Source: Melghirimyces thermohalophilus (GTDB lineage Bacteria > Bacillota > Bacilli > Thermoactinomycetales > DSM-45169). Taken from it: a stretch of 64,000 nt of DNA. The DNA lies in assembly GCF_900102685.1 (NCBI RefSeq), contig NZ_FMZA01000001.1, positions 178,603-242,602 on the forward strand, in the 5' to 3' direction. The notes beneath the pieces were generated by a model. The model was not told the origin of the DNA. It was given only the letters and a program-made list of their open reading frames with translations, and did no database searches. A program made the translations under genes and the position numbers. Position 1 is the stretch's first letter. The number at the start of each line of letters is the position of its first letter. Of this stretch, positions 10,929 through 20,484 are shown in pieces.

Positions 10929-11336
10929 ATGATTCGGTGGCTTCGGACAGCCTTTGTGCTGTTGGCAGGACTCTTTGTGGTGATGTTGATCGGGCTTTGG
11001 CTGGAAACCGCCCTCCACGTGGCAGCCGGGGCGGCTTTTGCTCTGTATGCGGTCAACCGGTCGCTCCGTTCTCCGTCATTGGTGCGGTTGTTCTATTTAT
11101 TTCCTGTTATCGTGGCAGCGGGAGTCAGCTGGTGGGGTCTGGATCTCTCCCTTCACTCTCATGAAGTGGGGATTTTGTACGTCCATGGTGTCTTCGCCTA
11201 TATGGAACATGCGCTCTCGGTGATGTTTTCTGCCGATGGAATTTTTTTCAGCCTGGCCACTTGGGCGAATCTGGCGGTGATGGCTTTGGTGGTCTTCGTG
11301 ATGGATCCCAGTGAGGACAGCCGACGGACAGCCTGA
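10929..11336 (+). CDS. Small four-helix membrane protein of unknown function
   Basis: A 135-residue protein that I do not recognise. Four hydrophobic stretches are visible: AFVLLAGLFVVMLIGLWL, LHVAAGAAFALYAV, LFYLFPVIVAAGVSWWGL and a last one near WANLAVMALVVFV. The frame is open from 10863, but that ATG lacks a ribosome site, whereas ATG 10929 has AAGGGG about 8 bases upstream, and a TATAAT at 10884-10889 could be its promoter box. It is a single gene followed by a clear terminator. Function unknown. Confidence 0.6.
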   Translation: MIRWLRTAFVLLAGLFVVMLIGLWLETALHVAAGAAFALYAVNRSLRSPSLVRLFYLFPVIVAAGVSWWGLDLSLHSHEVGILYVHGVFAYMEHALSVMFSADGIFFSLATWANLAVMALVVFVMDPSEDSRRTA

Positions 11337-11350
11337 CAGGGGTTTACCTG

Positions 11351-11385
11351 CCCGACGCTTATCAAGGAAAGCGTCGGGCTTTTTG
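11351..11385 (+). terminator. Intrinsic terminator
   Basis: CCCGACGCT at 11351-11359 pairs with AGCGTCGGG at 11370-11378 and is followed by CTTTTT. It ends the small membrane protein gene. Confidence 0.85.
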
Positions 11386-11518
11386 TGCCTGCCATCAATT
11401 GATAATTCCTTTAATCATTTGGAGGATACGATTTTAAAACGATCTTGCAAAAAAGCTCGACATTTGTAAAAATCTTGTCAGGTAATACAGAATGATAGAG
11501 AGAATGGGAGTGGAAAGC

Positions 11519-12469
11519 ATGCAGGAGACCTGGCTGCGGGCGGGGCTTCTTTTCTTTCTAGGCATCTGGGTGATCGGATCAAGCATGTACAACCTCTCCT
11601 ATGCCAATAATGCTGGAGAGCGAATGCAACGACAGGCGGAGGGAAACAACCACGCTCCACAGGTCGAACCGGCGGATCCCTCCCCGTCAGCGCCATCGGA
11701 ACAAAAGGAAGGGGCAGAAACGGAGGACAATCCGGAAACAGAGACGCATCCGAAGGAAAAGTCACAGAGGGAGAGCGCTTCCAGCACCCCCGAGCCGGCC
11801 CGTGCCGCTCAGAAGCAGGAAGAGGAAAAGTCGCGAAAACATCCTGCTCCGCTGGTGATCTATCACGGTCCTAAACAAGAGAAAAAGGTGGCACTCACCT
11901 TTGACGACGGTCCCGATCCGGTCTATACCCCCAAGATTTTAGATATCTTGCGAAAAAAGAAAGTTCCGGGAACCTTTTTTGTGGTAGGACGGGAGGTCAA
12001 AGCTTATCCGGGGATCACGGTACAGATTGCGGCGGAAGGGCATGTGCTGGCGAACCATACATGGAATCACGCTTATCTTCCCGACCTGAAGAAAAAAGAG
12101 GTGAAGGAGGAGTTGGTGCGAACCGCCCAAGTGGTCGAAAAACTGACCGGCAGGGAGATGGAGCTGATGCGCCCCCCCTATGGAGCGGTGGCCGGACAGG
12201 AGAAGGAAGTGGCTCACAATGGTTACCGCATGATCAACTGGGATGTGGACTCCCTCGATTGGAAAGGGAGACGGACACCTGCACAGATCTTGCAAACAGT
12301 GAAAAGTCAGGTGCAGCCGGGAAGCATTATCTTGCTCCATTCCGGAGGCGGGAATCGCTCCGCCACGGTGAAAACTTTGCCGCTTTTGATCGATCAGCTA
12401 CAGGCGAAAGGGTACTCCTTTGTCACCGTAGACGAATTGATAGGGGTTCCAGCTTATCGTTCAGAGTAG
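11519..12469 (+). CDS. Membrane-anchored polysaccharide deacetylase (NodB domain)
   Basis: 316-residue protein: a membrane anchor or signal segment (residues 7-22), a Pro/Glu/Ser-rich linker to about residue 112, and a carbohydrate esterase family 4 domain. The catalytic TFDDGPD lies at 127-133 (Asp129, and Asp130 as metal ligand), and HTWNH at 180-184 gives the two histidine ligands. A late LLHSGG motif matches the catalytic histidine region. The family removes acetyl groups from peptidoglycan or chitin-like sugars outside the membrane. ATG 11519 follows GGGAGTGG; an in-frame ATG at 11492 has a poorer site. No partner gene is evident. Confidence 0.85.
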   Translation: MQETWLRAGLLFFLGIWVIGSSMYNLSYANNAGERMQRQAEGNNHAPQVEPADPSPSAPSEQKEGAETEDNPETETHPKEKSQRESASSTPEPARAAQKQEEEKSRKHPAPLVIYHGPKQEKKVALTFDDGPDPVYTPKILDILRKKKVPGTFFVVGREVKAYPGITVQIAAEGHVLANHTWNHAYLPDLKKKEVKEELVRTAQVVEKLTGREMELMRPPYGAVAGQEKEVAHNGYRMINWDVDSLDWKGRRTPAQILQTVKSQVQPGSIILLHSGGGNRSATVKTLPLLIDQLQAKGYSFVTVDELIGVPAYRSE

Positions 12470-12536
12470 TGGCTACCTCATCGGTATACTTCCCCCGTCC
12501 CCGTTTCATCATAAGAGGGATGACGGAAGGAGTGTG

Positions 12537-12998
12537 ATGTTGTTGAGTTCTATGGAAGGTTTTCGAGAACCGGATTCCCGCCGGTCCGGTTTGCGCCATG
12601 AGTTGGATCGGTCCTTTGGTCGTTTTTTCCACGAACCGTTGTTTGCGGAAAGCGAGGAGGGATCGTCCTTGATTCCGGCGCTGGATGTGGAGGAACAGAC
12701 TGACCAATATGTGATTCAGGCGGAGATGCCGGGCATGGACGTAGAGGATATCGATTTGGAAGTGAGCGGCCGTCTGTTGACGATCCGGGGGGAACGCCGT
12801 CAGGAGCATCGGGAAGAACACCGGTATCACTTGGTGGAACGACGCTACGGTACCTTTCAGCGTTCTTTCACCCTTCCGGGAGATGCCGATGTGGACGGGA
12901 TCACCGCCGACAGCAAAGATGGCGTGCTACACATTTATGTACCCAAGAATCCCTCAGAAAAAGCGCGGAAAATCCGCGTTAATCGACGGGATGCGTAA
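12537..12998 (+). CDS. Small heat shock protein, Hsp20 family
   Basis: A 153-residue alpha-crystallin chaperone that holds unfolding proteins. The alpha-crystallin domain runs from about residue 48 (IPALDVEEQTDQYVIQAEMPG) to about 145, with the late signature KDGVLHIYVPK. The N-terminal part contains an Arg-rich FFHEPLF segment as in many Bacilli Hsp20s. GTG 12534 and ATG 12537 are adjacent; the ATG is chosen because GGAAGGAG ends four bases before it. No CIRCE element is seen upstream. A hairpin terminator follows. Confidence 0.9.
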   Translation: MLLSSMEGFREPDSRRSGLRHELDRSFGRFFHEPLFAESEEGSSLIPALDVEEQTDQYVIQAEMPGMDVEDIDLEVSGRLLTIRGERRQEHREEHRYHLVERRYGTFQRSFTLPGDADVDGITADSKDGVLHIYVPKNPSEKARKIRVNRRDA

Positions 12999-13015
12999 TC
13001 ACGGCCAACTTTTTT

Positions 13016-13055
13016 CACCGCGATCCTGTAAGGGATGGCGGTGTTTATCTTTTTA
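13016..13055 (+). terminator. Intrinsic terminator of hsp20
   Basis: CACCGC-GATCC pairs with GGGAT-GGCGGTG around a TGTAA loop, then TTTATCTTTTT. A 13-base tandem repeat, TTTTTACGGCAAT, follows at 13050-13062 and 13063-13075. Confidence 0.75.
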
Positions 13056-13219
13056 CGGCAATTTTTTACGGCAATGATGCTACCCCCTCGAATCGCCGCG
13101 GAGTTGCTGTGATCTTGGCAAGTCTTGTCGTTTGTGCAGGGTTTGCTATTTTTTTCGTGGAAGATGGGAGCCAGAAATAAGGGAGATCCCCGTTCGGGGG
13201 CATCAGAGGAGGATCTAAC

Positions 13220-14422
13220 TTGATCAAGTCGGGAGAGAAAAAATCCTACCACCCGATGGTCTGGCTGTTGCTGGTCTCCACCGGGCTGGGCAGGACAGCG
13301 GTCTTCATGGTGTTGCCATTTCTCGCACTCTATCTCTCCGCGCGGGGATATACTGCTTTTGAAGCGGGACAGGTGGTTGGTGCCGGCTGGTTGGCGGGAA
13401 GCCTTTGCGGTTTTATCGGAGGCTTTGTCTCCGATCGGTGGGGGCGGATGCCCGTGCTGTTGACCAGCTTGATCCTTTGGGCCCTCACCTTTTACGGTTT
13501 TGCCTGGGCGGACCGTTTTGGGGCCTTTCTGCTGCTCAGTGTCCTTAACGGCATCTGTCGAGCCTTTTATGACACTATTTCCAAAGCGATGTTGACGGAT
13601 ATGGTACCCCAGCAAGGCCAGACGCGGGTGCTGGGGCGCAGCTACCTGATGCTCAATCTGGCTCTTGCCGTCGGCCCCCTGCTCGGTAGCCTCATGGCCC
13701 GTTTTTCCTATGAGCTGGTCTTTGCCGTGACCGGAACGGTGATGAGTCTGCTGGTCATCGTCATGGGGGTTGCGGATCTTCGCTACCGGAGGGACTTGCC
13801 CACAGGCACTGCATCGGGTTCCAGCCTGTCAACTGTGCTGGGGTCGGCGGCTCGGGATTCGTCCCTGCTGTTTGCCCTCCTGATGGGGATTCTTTTTATG
13901 ATCGGTTACGCCCAGATTGAAACAACTCTTCCCCTCCATCTAAAAGCAGCCTCCCTGTCCATTTATCCGCTCTTATTGACAACCAATGCCGTTTTAGTGG
14001 TGCTGTTGGCAATCCCGCTATCCAACTGGGCCAGCGGGCAGCCGCCTGTCCGGGTGATCCTTGCGAGCGGTCTCCTATTTGCCGGTGGGATGGCCCTTTT
14101 TGGAAGCGGGCAGCCGTTGTTCCTGTTTACGGCGATGGGTGTGGTAACCTTAGCGGAAACACTGTTTTTTCCCATCTGGGAAGCCGGTGTGGCCAAGCTG
14201 GGTCAAGATCGAGGGATGAAGGGGGTTTATCTAGGCAGCAGCGGATTGATTCAGGTGGGTTTTTTTATCGGGCCGCTGTTAGGGGGATGGTTGATGGATC
14301 AGAGCGGGGGAGCTTTTACCTTCGGGGTGATTGGTACGCTGATGTTGTCCATCCTGCTGATGCCCCTGTGGGCTCGTTTCCGGGAGCCTGTTGCGGTCGA
14401 TGAGGCTCAGAAAGCAGCATAA
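13220..14422 (+). CDS. MFS transporter (drug-exporter type)
   Basis: A 400-residue major facilitator with about 12 membrane spans. The loop between helices 2 and 3 reads GFVSDRWGRMP, the classic MFS motif A, and a charged cytoplasmic loop follows helix 6. This resembles the MdtG/YfmO group of proton-driven exporters, but the substrate cannot be read from sequence. It starts with TTG 13220, seven bases after AGAGGAGG. It stands alone between hsp20 and a convergent amidase gene and shares a bidirectional terminator with it. Substrate unknown. Confidence 0.85.
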   Translation: MIKSGEKKSYHPMVWLLLVSTGLGRTAVFMVLPFLALYLSARGYTAFEAGQVVGAGWLAGSLCGFIGGFVSDRWGRMPVLLTSLILWALTFYGFAWADRFGAFLLLSVLNGICRAFYDTISKAMLTDMVPQQGQTRVLGRSYLMLNLALAVGPLLGSLMARFSYELVFAVTGTVMSLLVIVMGVADLRYRRDLPTGTASGSSLSTVLGSAARDSSLLFALLMGILFMIGYAQIETTLPLHLKAASLSIYPLLLTTNAVLVVLLAIPLSNWASGQPPVRVILASGLLFAGGMALFGSGQPLFLFTAMGVVTLAETLFFPIWEAGVAKLGQDRGMKGVYLGSSGLIQVGFFIGPLLGGWLMDQSGGAFTFGVIGTLMLSILLMPLWARFREPVAVDEAQKAA

Positions 14423-14433
14423 TACGGAAATAA

Positions 14434-14470
14434 CACAACGGACGGGCCCAGTGGTCCGTCCGTTGTTTTC
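14434..14470. terminator. Bidirectional terminator
   Basis: AACGGACGG pairs with CCGTCCGTT around a short loop, with T-rich tracts on the + strand and A-rich flank (T on the - strand) at the other side. It sits between the convergent MFS and amidase genes. Confidence 0.8.
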
Positions 14471-14477
14471 TGCCCTT

Positions 14478-15569
14478 TTATTGATTGACCAAACTCATGT
14501 AATAGTTCCAGTCCCACTGACTGCCGGGGTCAGTGTGGGTAGCCCCGGGTACTTCACTGTGGCCGATGATGTGGGAGCGATCCCGGGGAATCTCGTACTG
14601 ATCGCACAACCATCGGGTGAGAGCGGCAGAGGAGCGATACATGGAATCGGTATACCAGCCGGGCTCCTCCACGTAACCTTCATGTTCGATGCCGATGCTG
14701 TGAACGTTGTAATCCCAATTCCCCGCATGCCAGGCGATATCACTGTCTTGGACCATCTGGGTGATCTCGCCGTCACTGGACCGGATCACATAGTGGGCAC
14801 TTACATTGGAAGAAGGGTTTTGAAACCAGCTGATCGCTCCGGCGTAGGAGCCCTGAGTGGTGTGAATAACCACTTTATCGATATCGTTTCCGTCCCCTTC
14901 CCGGTTGGCAGCGTTATAATTGCTGCTATCTGCCGGAATCCAGCGGGCGTTAGGATAATCGTAAGCGGGGAGGGTGTTAGAGAGCTGGACGTGCTCATAA
15001 ATTCCCCGGTCGGGAAGAACCCGGGTTGCCTTCAGCTCTAAGCGTTCTCCTTCCGCTTGTTTGCTGACGCCCTCACGGATCAATCGAAACACCTCATCAA
15101 CGTGGAGACGGGTGATCATTTGGCTTTGGTAACCGGCGTATTCCGCGGCAACGGGATACCATTTACCTAGTCGATCCGGCAGGCGGCCTTCCCCTTGCTC
15201 CTTGGCGATGTGGGCGAGAACTGCTGCGGCTCCCATGATGTTGGCGTGGCTGTCCTGTTTCAGTCTTTCCTCGGAAAATCTGGTCAACTGGGCTGCTTGC
15301 TGCAAGGTGTGGTGGCGAGGATTGTCCACGAGGTGCATGATCCCGTAACCGTTCAGCTGGCTAGGTTGACCGTCATGGTGGTTCCAGCGGGTTTCCGCAT
15401 AGCCGATCGCCATCAACAACGGCAGAGGGACCTTATAAGTTTCCGATGCTTGTCGGAAAGACTCCATCAAGGATGATGGACTTTGCCTTGCATCTGCCTT
15501 CTGAACCGTGAGCGGAAGCAGCATCAACAACAATGCCAGCATCAACAGTACGCCTCTTTTCAGCATCAT
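14478..15569 (-). CDS. Secreted N-acetylmuramoyl-L-alanine amidase (Amidase_2) with helical N-terminal domain
   Basis: A 363-residue exported cell-wall hydrolase. Residues 1-27 form a signal peptide (LLMLALLLMLLPLTVQKADA). Residues 30-180 form a helical domain with AIGYAETRWNHHDGQ, resembling the lysozyme/soluble transglycosylase fold of actinobacterial and Thermoactinomyces proteins. The C-terminal 150 residues are an Amidase_2/PGRP domain: VVIHTTQG carries the first zinc histidine, HSIGIEHEG the centre, and GHSEVPGATHTDPG the last zinc ligands. It would cleave between N-acetylmuramic acid and L-Ala. Two adjacent ATGs exist; 15569 has GGGAGG eight bases upstream. Confidence 0.88.
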   Translation of the reverse strand: MMLKRGVLLMLALLLMLLPLTVQKADARQSPSSLMESFRQASETYKVPLPLLMAIGYAETRWNHHDGQPSQLNGYGIMHLVDNPRHHTLQQAAQLTRFSEERLKQDSHANIMGAAAVLAHIAKEQGEGRLPDRLGKWYPVAAEYAGYQSQMITRLHVDEVFRLIREGVSKQAEGERLELKATRVLPDRGIYEHVQLSNTLPAYDYPNARWIPADSSNYNAANREGDGNDIDKVVIHTTQGSYAGAISWFQNPSSNVSAHYVIRSSDGEITQMVQDSDIAWHAGNWDYNVHSIGIEHEGYVEEPGWYTDSMYRSSAALTRWLCDQYEIPRDRSHIIGHSEVPGATHTDPGSQWDWNYYMSLVNQ

Positions 15570-15674
15570 CCCTCATTCCTCCCATATCTTGAGTTGAAAA
15601 ATATTACTATACATAAAATTCCGTATATTATCCATAAATCCTGCCGATAAAAGGAGGTTTTTGGAAAAGAGAAT

Positions 15675-15704
15675 CAAAAAGCTGTCGACGGAGGTCGACA
15701 GCTG
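15675..15704 (-). terminator. Intrinsic terminator of rqcH
   Basis: Read on the - strand, a 10-base perfect stem AGCTGTCGAC / GTCGACAGCT with a CTCC loop is followed by TTTTT. It lies 29 bases past the rqcH stop. Confidence 0.85.
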
Positions 15705-15732
15705 GGGAGATTCTGCGTTGGAAGGCTTTTTA

Positions 15733-17448
15733 TTATTCCTCTTTTTTCTCCAGCTTCCGAATCTGGTGTTCATCAGGGGTGACGAAGAGGGTTTTCTGTT
15801 CTTCGTAGATGACGAAACCGGGCGGAGTGCCGGAAGGTTTTTTTACGTGCTTAATCAGGGTGTAATCAACAGGGGCTTGGCCCGACTCCCGGGCTTTGCT
15901 GTGCCAGGCGGCCAGCATCGCTGCTTCATGCAGGGTGGTTTCACCAAACTCTTTGCCCCGTATCACCACGTGGGATCCCGGGATCTCTTTAGTGTGCAGC
16001 CAGGTATCGGTGGGGGAAGCGATCCGGTGGGTGAGGAAGTCGTTTTGTTTGTTGTTCCGTCCCACCAGGATGGGAACCCCTTCCGAAGAGAAATAGGTGT
16101 CGGGTCGGGGTTTTTGGGAACGTTTTTTCCGGCGGGCTGGTCCCGGAGTCCGCAGCCACCCTTCTTCCCGCAGCTCTTCCTTGATCTCTTCTACTTCTTT
16201 TGAACCGGCATCCTGGAGTTGGACCAACACCGATTCCAAATATTGATTCTCCCTCTCCGTTTTTTCCATCTGCTCTGCGTTCCATTTCCGGGCGGATTTG
16301 GCTTTGTTGTACAGGCGAAAGTAGCGCTGGGCGTTCTCCGAGGGAGTGAGACGAGGATCGAGGGGGATCGTTTCCTCCGGTGCCTCCTCCTGGTAGTAAT
16401 TGATCACCTTCAGCTCTTCATCTCCCCGCTTGACCTGGTGCATAAAGGAGGTCAACAGTTCTCCGTAGATGCGATAGGTTTCCGCCTGCTCCGTCTGGGA
16501 TTGCTCCTCTTTCAACTTCTCGATCTTCTTCTCATTTTTATCGATCGCATTTTTTAGATGGCGAAACAGATCGAGGTTTCGTTGACGGGTTCGGTCCCGC
16601 TCCGCTTTTCCGGTATAGAAGGAATCGAGGCAACGGCTGATCGAGGAGAAAGCTTCCCGTTCCCCCTCCAGGTGAGTCAGGTCGATGGCGGTGAAGAGGG
16701 TTTGGCGTGGGGCATAGATGATTTGGGGCTGATAGATGTGATCCTTCACGTTTTCCATCAGTTCATGGAAGGCACTCCAAAGTTGTTCCCGGTCGCCGAT
16801 GCCGCCGCGATGGACGATTTCGCGGGCGGTCCGGGGGCCGATTCCCTCCAGACGGTTGACGATCTGTTTGTCCAGCTTCCCCTGGTTAAAATCGAGAGAA
16901 CGGAGAAAATCCTCCCGGTCCACCGTTAGAGGATTTTTTTTATGTTGCTCCGGTGGTTTCCGGTACGTCAGTCCCGGCAGCACCTGCCGGTGACGGCTGA
17001 TGTCGGGAGTTACCCGGCGAATGCCGTCCAGGATCTTGCCGGAAGCGGGATCCATCAGGATAATATTGCTGTGCCGCCCCATCACTTCCACCACCAGCCG
17101 GCGGATCACCTCATCGCCCAGCTCATTCCGGCTGCGGATGTCTAGATGGACGATCCGTTCCATCTCGACTTGATAGATTCCCTCGATGCTGCCGCCCTCG
17201 CAGTGTTTGCGGAGCAACATGCAAAACATGGGCGGTGTCAGCGGGTTGTCGGCCCGCTGCTCCGTCAGGTGAAGGCGGGAATAGGTCGGATGGGCCGAGA
17301 GGAGCAGCTTCCGATTGCCTCCCCGAGAACGGAGGTGAAAGATCAGATCGGTATCGCTCGGTTGATAAATCTTGGCCACACGGCTGCCGGTAAGGGTTTG
17401 CTCCAACTCATGTATGACGGCCCGGAGTGCGATTCCATCCAGGGACAT
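15733..17448 (-). CDS. rqcH: Rqc2/RqcH ribosome quality-control factor (NFACT family)
   Basis: Binds stalled 50S-peptidyl-tRNA complexes and directs alanine tailing of the nascent chain for degradation. It was earlier called a fibronectin-binding protein. The 571-residue protein has the family order: NFACT-N with SLDGIALRAVIHEL at the start and helix-hairpin-helix LEGIGPRTAREI near residue 235, a long coiled coil (about 285-430), then NFACT-R with DTWLHTKEIPGSHVVIRG near 485. ATG 17448 has AAGGAGG upstream; a longer frame to 17529 lacks a site. It diverges from the P-type ATPase gene. Confidence 0.93.
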   Translation of the reverse strand: MSLDGIALRAVIHELEQTLTGSRVAKIYQPSDTDLIFHLRSRGGNRKLLLSAHPTYSRLHLTEQRADNPLTPPMFCMLLRKHCEGGSIEGIYQVEMERIVHLDIRSRNELGDEVIRRLVVEVMGRHSNIILMDPASGKILDGIRRVTPDISRHRQVLPGLTYRKPPEQHKKNPLTVDREDFLRSLDFNQGKLDKQIVNRLEGIGPRTAREIVHRGGIGDREQLWSAFHELMENVKDHIYQPQIIYAPRQTLFTAIDLTHLEGEREAFSSISRCLDSFYTGKAERDRTRQRNLDLFRHLKNAIDKNEKKIEKLKEEQSQTEQAETYRIYGELLTSFMHQVKRGDEELKVINYYQEEAPEETIPLDPRLTPSENAQRYFRLYNKAKSARKWNAEQMEKTERENQYLESVLVQLQDAGSKEVEEIKEELREEGWLRTPGPARRKKRSQKPRPDTYFSSEGVPILVGRNNKQNDFLTHRIASPTDTWLHTKEIPGSHVVIRGKEFGETTLHEAAMLAAWHSKARESGQAPVDYTLIKHVKKPSGTPPGFVIYEEQKTLFVTPDEHQIRKLEKKEE

Positions 17449-17629
17449 GGCGTGGCCTCCTTTCCAAAAATAAGGGTGACGTCCGCAAAAGCCATCCTCC
17501 AGTATATCATGATCCGCTTCCTCCAGCACAGGACCGCCGCTATGCCTCTCTCATCCACAATGTGGCATGTTTTACGGCCTGTCTGAATAAGGTTGTCTTG
17601 AGATGTGTTTGGACAAAGGGGGAGGGAAC

Positions 17630-20362
17630 GTGGCGGAAGGCAGCCGTTATCTGGACTGGGGGAAGGAGCAGCTAGCCGATCACTTCGGCGTGGATCCTGC
17701 TGAAGGGCTGACGGAAACAGCAGCCAAAAAACGAAGAAACCAAGTGGGACCCAACCGGTTGACTGAAGGCAGCTCCTTGTCCCCCGCGGTTCTTTTGCTC
17801 AATCAATTTAAGGATTTTATGGTGTTGGTGCTGCTGGCGGCCACCTTGGTCTCTGGCTTGTTGGGCGAGTATACCGATGCGATCGCCATCATCGCCATCG
17901 TGGTTTTAAACGCCATCCTGGGGTTTGTGCAGGAATTCCGAGCGGAAAAATCCCTGACCGCTTTGAAGGAACTATCCGCTCCGATGGCCCGGGTCAGACG
18001 AGGCGGGGAGTGGAAAAGGATCCCCGCGGCAGATCTGGTGCCCGGGGACTTGGTATCCCTGGAGAGCGGAGACCGAATCCCTGCCGATCTGCGGTTGATT
18101 CAGGCGGATAACCTCTATATCGAGGAGTCGGCACTGACCGGGGAGTCCGTGCCGGTCAGCAAGACGGATCAACCGATCCAGGGCGGGAAGGTACCTCTCG
18201 GTGATCGGAAAAACATGGGCTTTCTCGGTACCATGATCGTCCGGGGAACGGGAACCGGTCTGGTGGTAGCTACGGGGATGCAGACGGAGATGGGCAAAAT
18301 CGCTCATCTGATTCAGACGACGGAAACGATGCAGACGCCGCTACAAAACCGTCTGGAACAGCTGGGTAAAGTTTTGATCATCGTTGCCCTTTTCTTGACA
18401 GCGGTGGTGGTATTGACGGGGATTGTTCACGGCCATGACGCCTATAAAATGTTCCTGGCGGGGGTCAGTCTGGCGGTAGCCGCCATTCCGGAAGGGCTGC
18501 CTGCTATTGTCACCATCGCCCTCGCCCTCGGGGTGCAGCGGATGATCCGGCGCCGGGCGATTGTCCGTAAGCTTCCGTCGGTGGAGACCTTAGGTTGTGC
18601 TTCGGTCATCTGTTCCGACAAAACGGGAACCTTAACCCAGAACAAGATGACCGTCACCCATCTGTGGCTGGATGGACATCAGGTAGAGGTGTCCGGTTCC
18701 GGTTTTGAGCCGACGGGGGAGTTTACGTCTGGTAAGCGAAAGCTGGTGCCGAAGCGGGAGCCGGTGTTAAACCGGCTGTTAGAAATCGCTGTCCTCTGCA
18801 ATAATGCGGAACTGATCCGGGAAAACACCCGGGAAGGGATGTTAAAGCGGAAACAGGAAAGCTGGCGCGTCGACGGGGACCCGACAGAAGGGGCGCTGAT
18901 GGTATTAGGAGCCAAAGGGAAGGTGACCCGGGAGTCCGTGATGAAACAATGGAAACGGGTCAAAGAGTTCCCCTTTGACTCTGAGCGCAAAATGATGTCG
19001 GTGCTGGTCGAGAACAGACAGGGCCAGCAGATGGTGATGGCCAAGGGAGCGCCGGACGTGTTGTTAAACCGGTGCACACACATTCTGCAGGGAGGGCGTC
19101 CGACCCCCTTAACCCCATCGATGCGGCAAAAAATCTTGTCCAATAATAATCAACTGGCGGCGATGGCCCTTCGCAACCTGGCTCTGGCCTATCGGGAGTG
19201 GAGCGGCGTTCAGCCGAAACAGGAAGCGGATATGGAGAAAGGCTTAATCTTCGTGGGGCTGGCAGGCATGATCGACCCGCCCCGGGAAGAGGTGAAAGAT
19301 GCCATCCGTAAATGTCGCCGCGCCGGGATCCAGACCGTGATGATCACGGGCGACCATCAGACCACGGCGGTGGCCATCGCTAAGCAGCTGGGTATTTTGA
19401 CAGATGACGGCGATACCATCAACGGAAACGAGATCTCCCGGATGAGCGATGAAGAGTTTGAAAAGCGGGCCAAAACGATTCGTGTCTACGCTCGGGTGTC
19501 ACCGGAACATAAATTAAAGATCGTCAAAGCTCTCCAGAAACAGGGGCATGTCGTGGCTATGACCGGCGACGGTGTCAACGATGCCCCGGCGATCAAAGCG
19601 TCGGATATCGGGATCGCTATGGGCATCACCGGTACCGATGTCTCCAAAGAGGCTTCCTCACTGGTTTTGTCCGATGACAACTTTGCCACCATTGTGGCGG
19701 CCATTGAAGAGGGGCGAAGCATTTACGACAACATCCGGAAATTTATCAGTTATCTGTTGGCCAGTAACGTCGGGGAAATCCTGGTGATGTTTCTCGCCAT
19801 GCTGGCGGGAATGCCGCTGCCTTTGGTTCCGATCCAGATTTTGTGGGTCAACTTGGTGACTGACGGGTTACCGGCGATGGCACTAGGGGTGGATCCAGCG
19901 GAGGAGGATACCATGGACCGGCCGCCGCGTAACAGCCGGGAGAGTGTGTTCGCCCGGGGGGTCGGATGGAAAATCATTTCTCGAGGTCTTTTGATCGGTC
20001 TGTTCACCCTGGCCGCCTTCTGGGTTTCCTACAACGAAGCCCCAGATGACCTCGTTCGGGCCCAGACGATCGCCTTTTCCACCCTGGTGCTGGCCCAGCT
20101 GATCTATGTGTTTGATTGTCGCAGCCAGCTGTCCATTTTCCATCGGAACCCTTTGAGCAATCTGCCCCTGGTGCTGGCTGTCGCTTCGTCGGCGTTGCTT
20201 CTGTTGGTGGTGATGTATTATCCACCGTTGCAGCCCATTTTCCACACCGTTTCTCTGGGAGTCAGGGAGTGGGCGCTGGTGATTGCGGCGGCGTCGATGC
20301 CAACCTTGTTGGCCGGAGTGGTGGATCTTTTGCGTCCCGCCCGCCGTCCCGCACATGGTTGA
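17630..20362 (+). CDS. Calcium-transporting P-type ATPase (P2A, SERCA-like)
   Basis: ATP-driven cation pump in the plasma membrane, 910 residues from GTG 17630. It has the N-terminal cation ATPase domain, the actuator motif LTGESVPV, membrane helix 4 with PEGLPA (Pro287, Glu288), which marks Ca-type pumps, the phosphorylated Asp330 in [17 protein letters not shown], and the hinge [10 protein letters not shown]. Helices 5 and 6 carry NVGEI and [11 protein letters not shown], matching SERCA ion ligands. An in-frame ATG at 17603 lacks a ribosome site, while GTG 17630 has GGGGGAGGG. Calcium (or Mn) specificity is inferred from the family. Confidence 0.92.
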   Translation: MAEGSRYLDWGKEQLADHFGVDPAEGLTETAAKKRRNQVGPNRLTEGSSLSPAVLLLNQFKDFMVLVLLAATLVSGLLGEYTDAIAIIAIVVLNAILGFVQEFRAEKSLTALKELSAPMARVRRGGEWKRIPAADLVPGDLVSLESGDRIPADLRLIQADNLYIEESALTGESVPVSKTDQPIQGGKVPLGDRKNMGFLGTMIVRGTGTGLVVATGMQTEMGKIAHLIQTTETMQTPLQNRLEQLGKVLIIVALFLTAVVVLTGIVHGHDAYKMFLAGVSLAVAAIPEGLPAIVTIALALGVQRMIRRRAIVRKLPSVETLGCASVICSDKTGTLTQNKMTVTHLWLDGHQVEVSGSGFEPTGEFTSGKRKLVPKREPVLNRLLEIAVLCNNAELIRENTREGMLKRKQESWRVDGDPTEGALMVLGAKGKVTRESVMKQWKRVKEFPFDSERKMMSVLVENRQGQQMVMAKGAPDVLLNRCTHILQGGRPTPLTPSMRQKILSNNNQLAAMALRNLALAYREWSGVQPKQEADMEKGLIFVGLAGMIDPPREEVKDAIRKCRRAGIQTVMITGDHQTTAVAIAKQLGILTDDGDTINGNEISRMSDEEFEKRAKTIRVYARVSPEHKLKIVKALQKQGHVVAMTGDGVNDAPAIKASDIGIAMGITGTDVSKEASSLVLSDDNFATIVAAIEEGRSIYDNIRKFISYLLASNVGEILVMFLAMLAGMPLPLVPIQILWVNLVTDGLPAMALGVDPAEEDTMDRPPRNSRESVFARGVGWKIISRGLLIGLFTLAAFWVSYNEAPDDLVRAQTIAFSTLVLAQLIYVFDCRSQLSIFHRNPLSNLPLVLAVASSALLLLVVMYYPPLQPIFHTVSLGVREWALVIAAASMPTLLAGVVDLLRPARRPAHG

Positions 20363-20429
20363 GCCGGCGAAATGGATTGAAAAAGAGGCCTTGCTTGGGG
20401 TATGCTCAAAACAGGAGAAGGATGATGAT

Positions 20430-20466
20430 CCGATGGTGCCTCCGGTGCCATCGGTCGCTTTTTTAT
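20430..20466 (+). terminator. Intrinsic terminator between the ATPase gene and dapF
   Basis: CCGATGGTGCC pairs perfectly with GGTGCCATCGG around a three-base loop, followed by TCGCTTTTTTA. It ends 19 bases before the dapF start, so it might also be a leader attenuator for dapF. Confidence 0.8.
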
Positions 20467-20484
20467 TCTGCGGTGGAAAGGAAT

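Noticed and set aside
13050..13075. 13-base tandem repeat TTTTTACGGCAAT
   Set aside because: Only two copies right after a terminator; too little to assign a function.
13060..13180. Short frame with a hydrophobic stretch (GVAVILASLVVCAGFAIFFV) upstream of the MFS gene
   Set aside because: No start codon in frame, and the frame runs through the hsp20 terminator; probably chance or a remnant.
20396..20466. Riboswitch before dapF
   Set aside because: Only a terminator hairpin is visible; no lysine-riboswitch core was found in the short gap.
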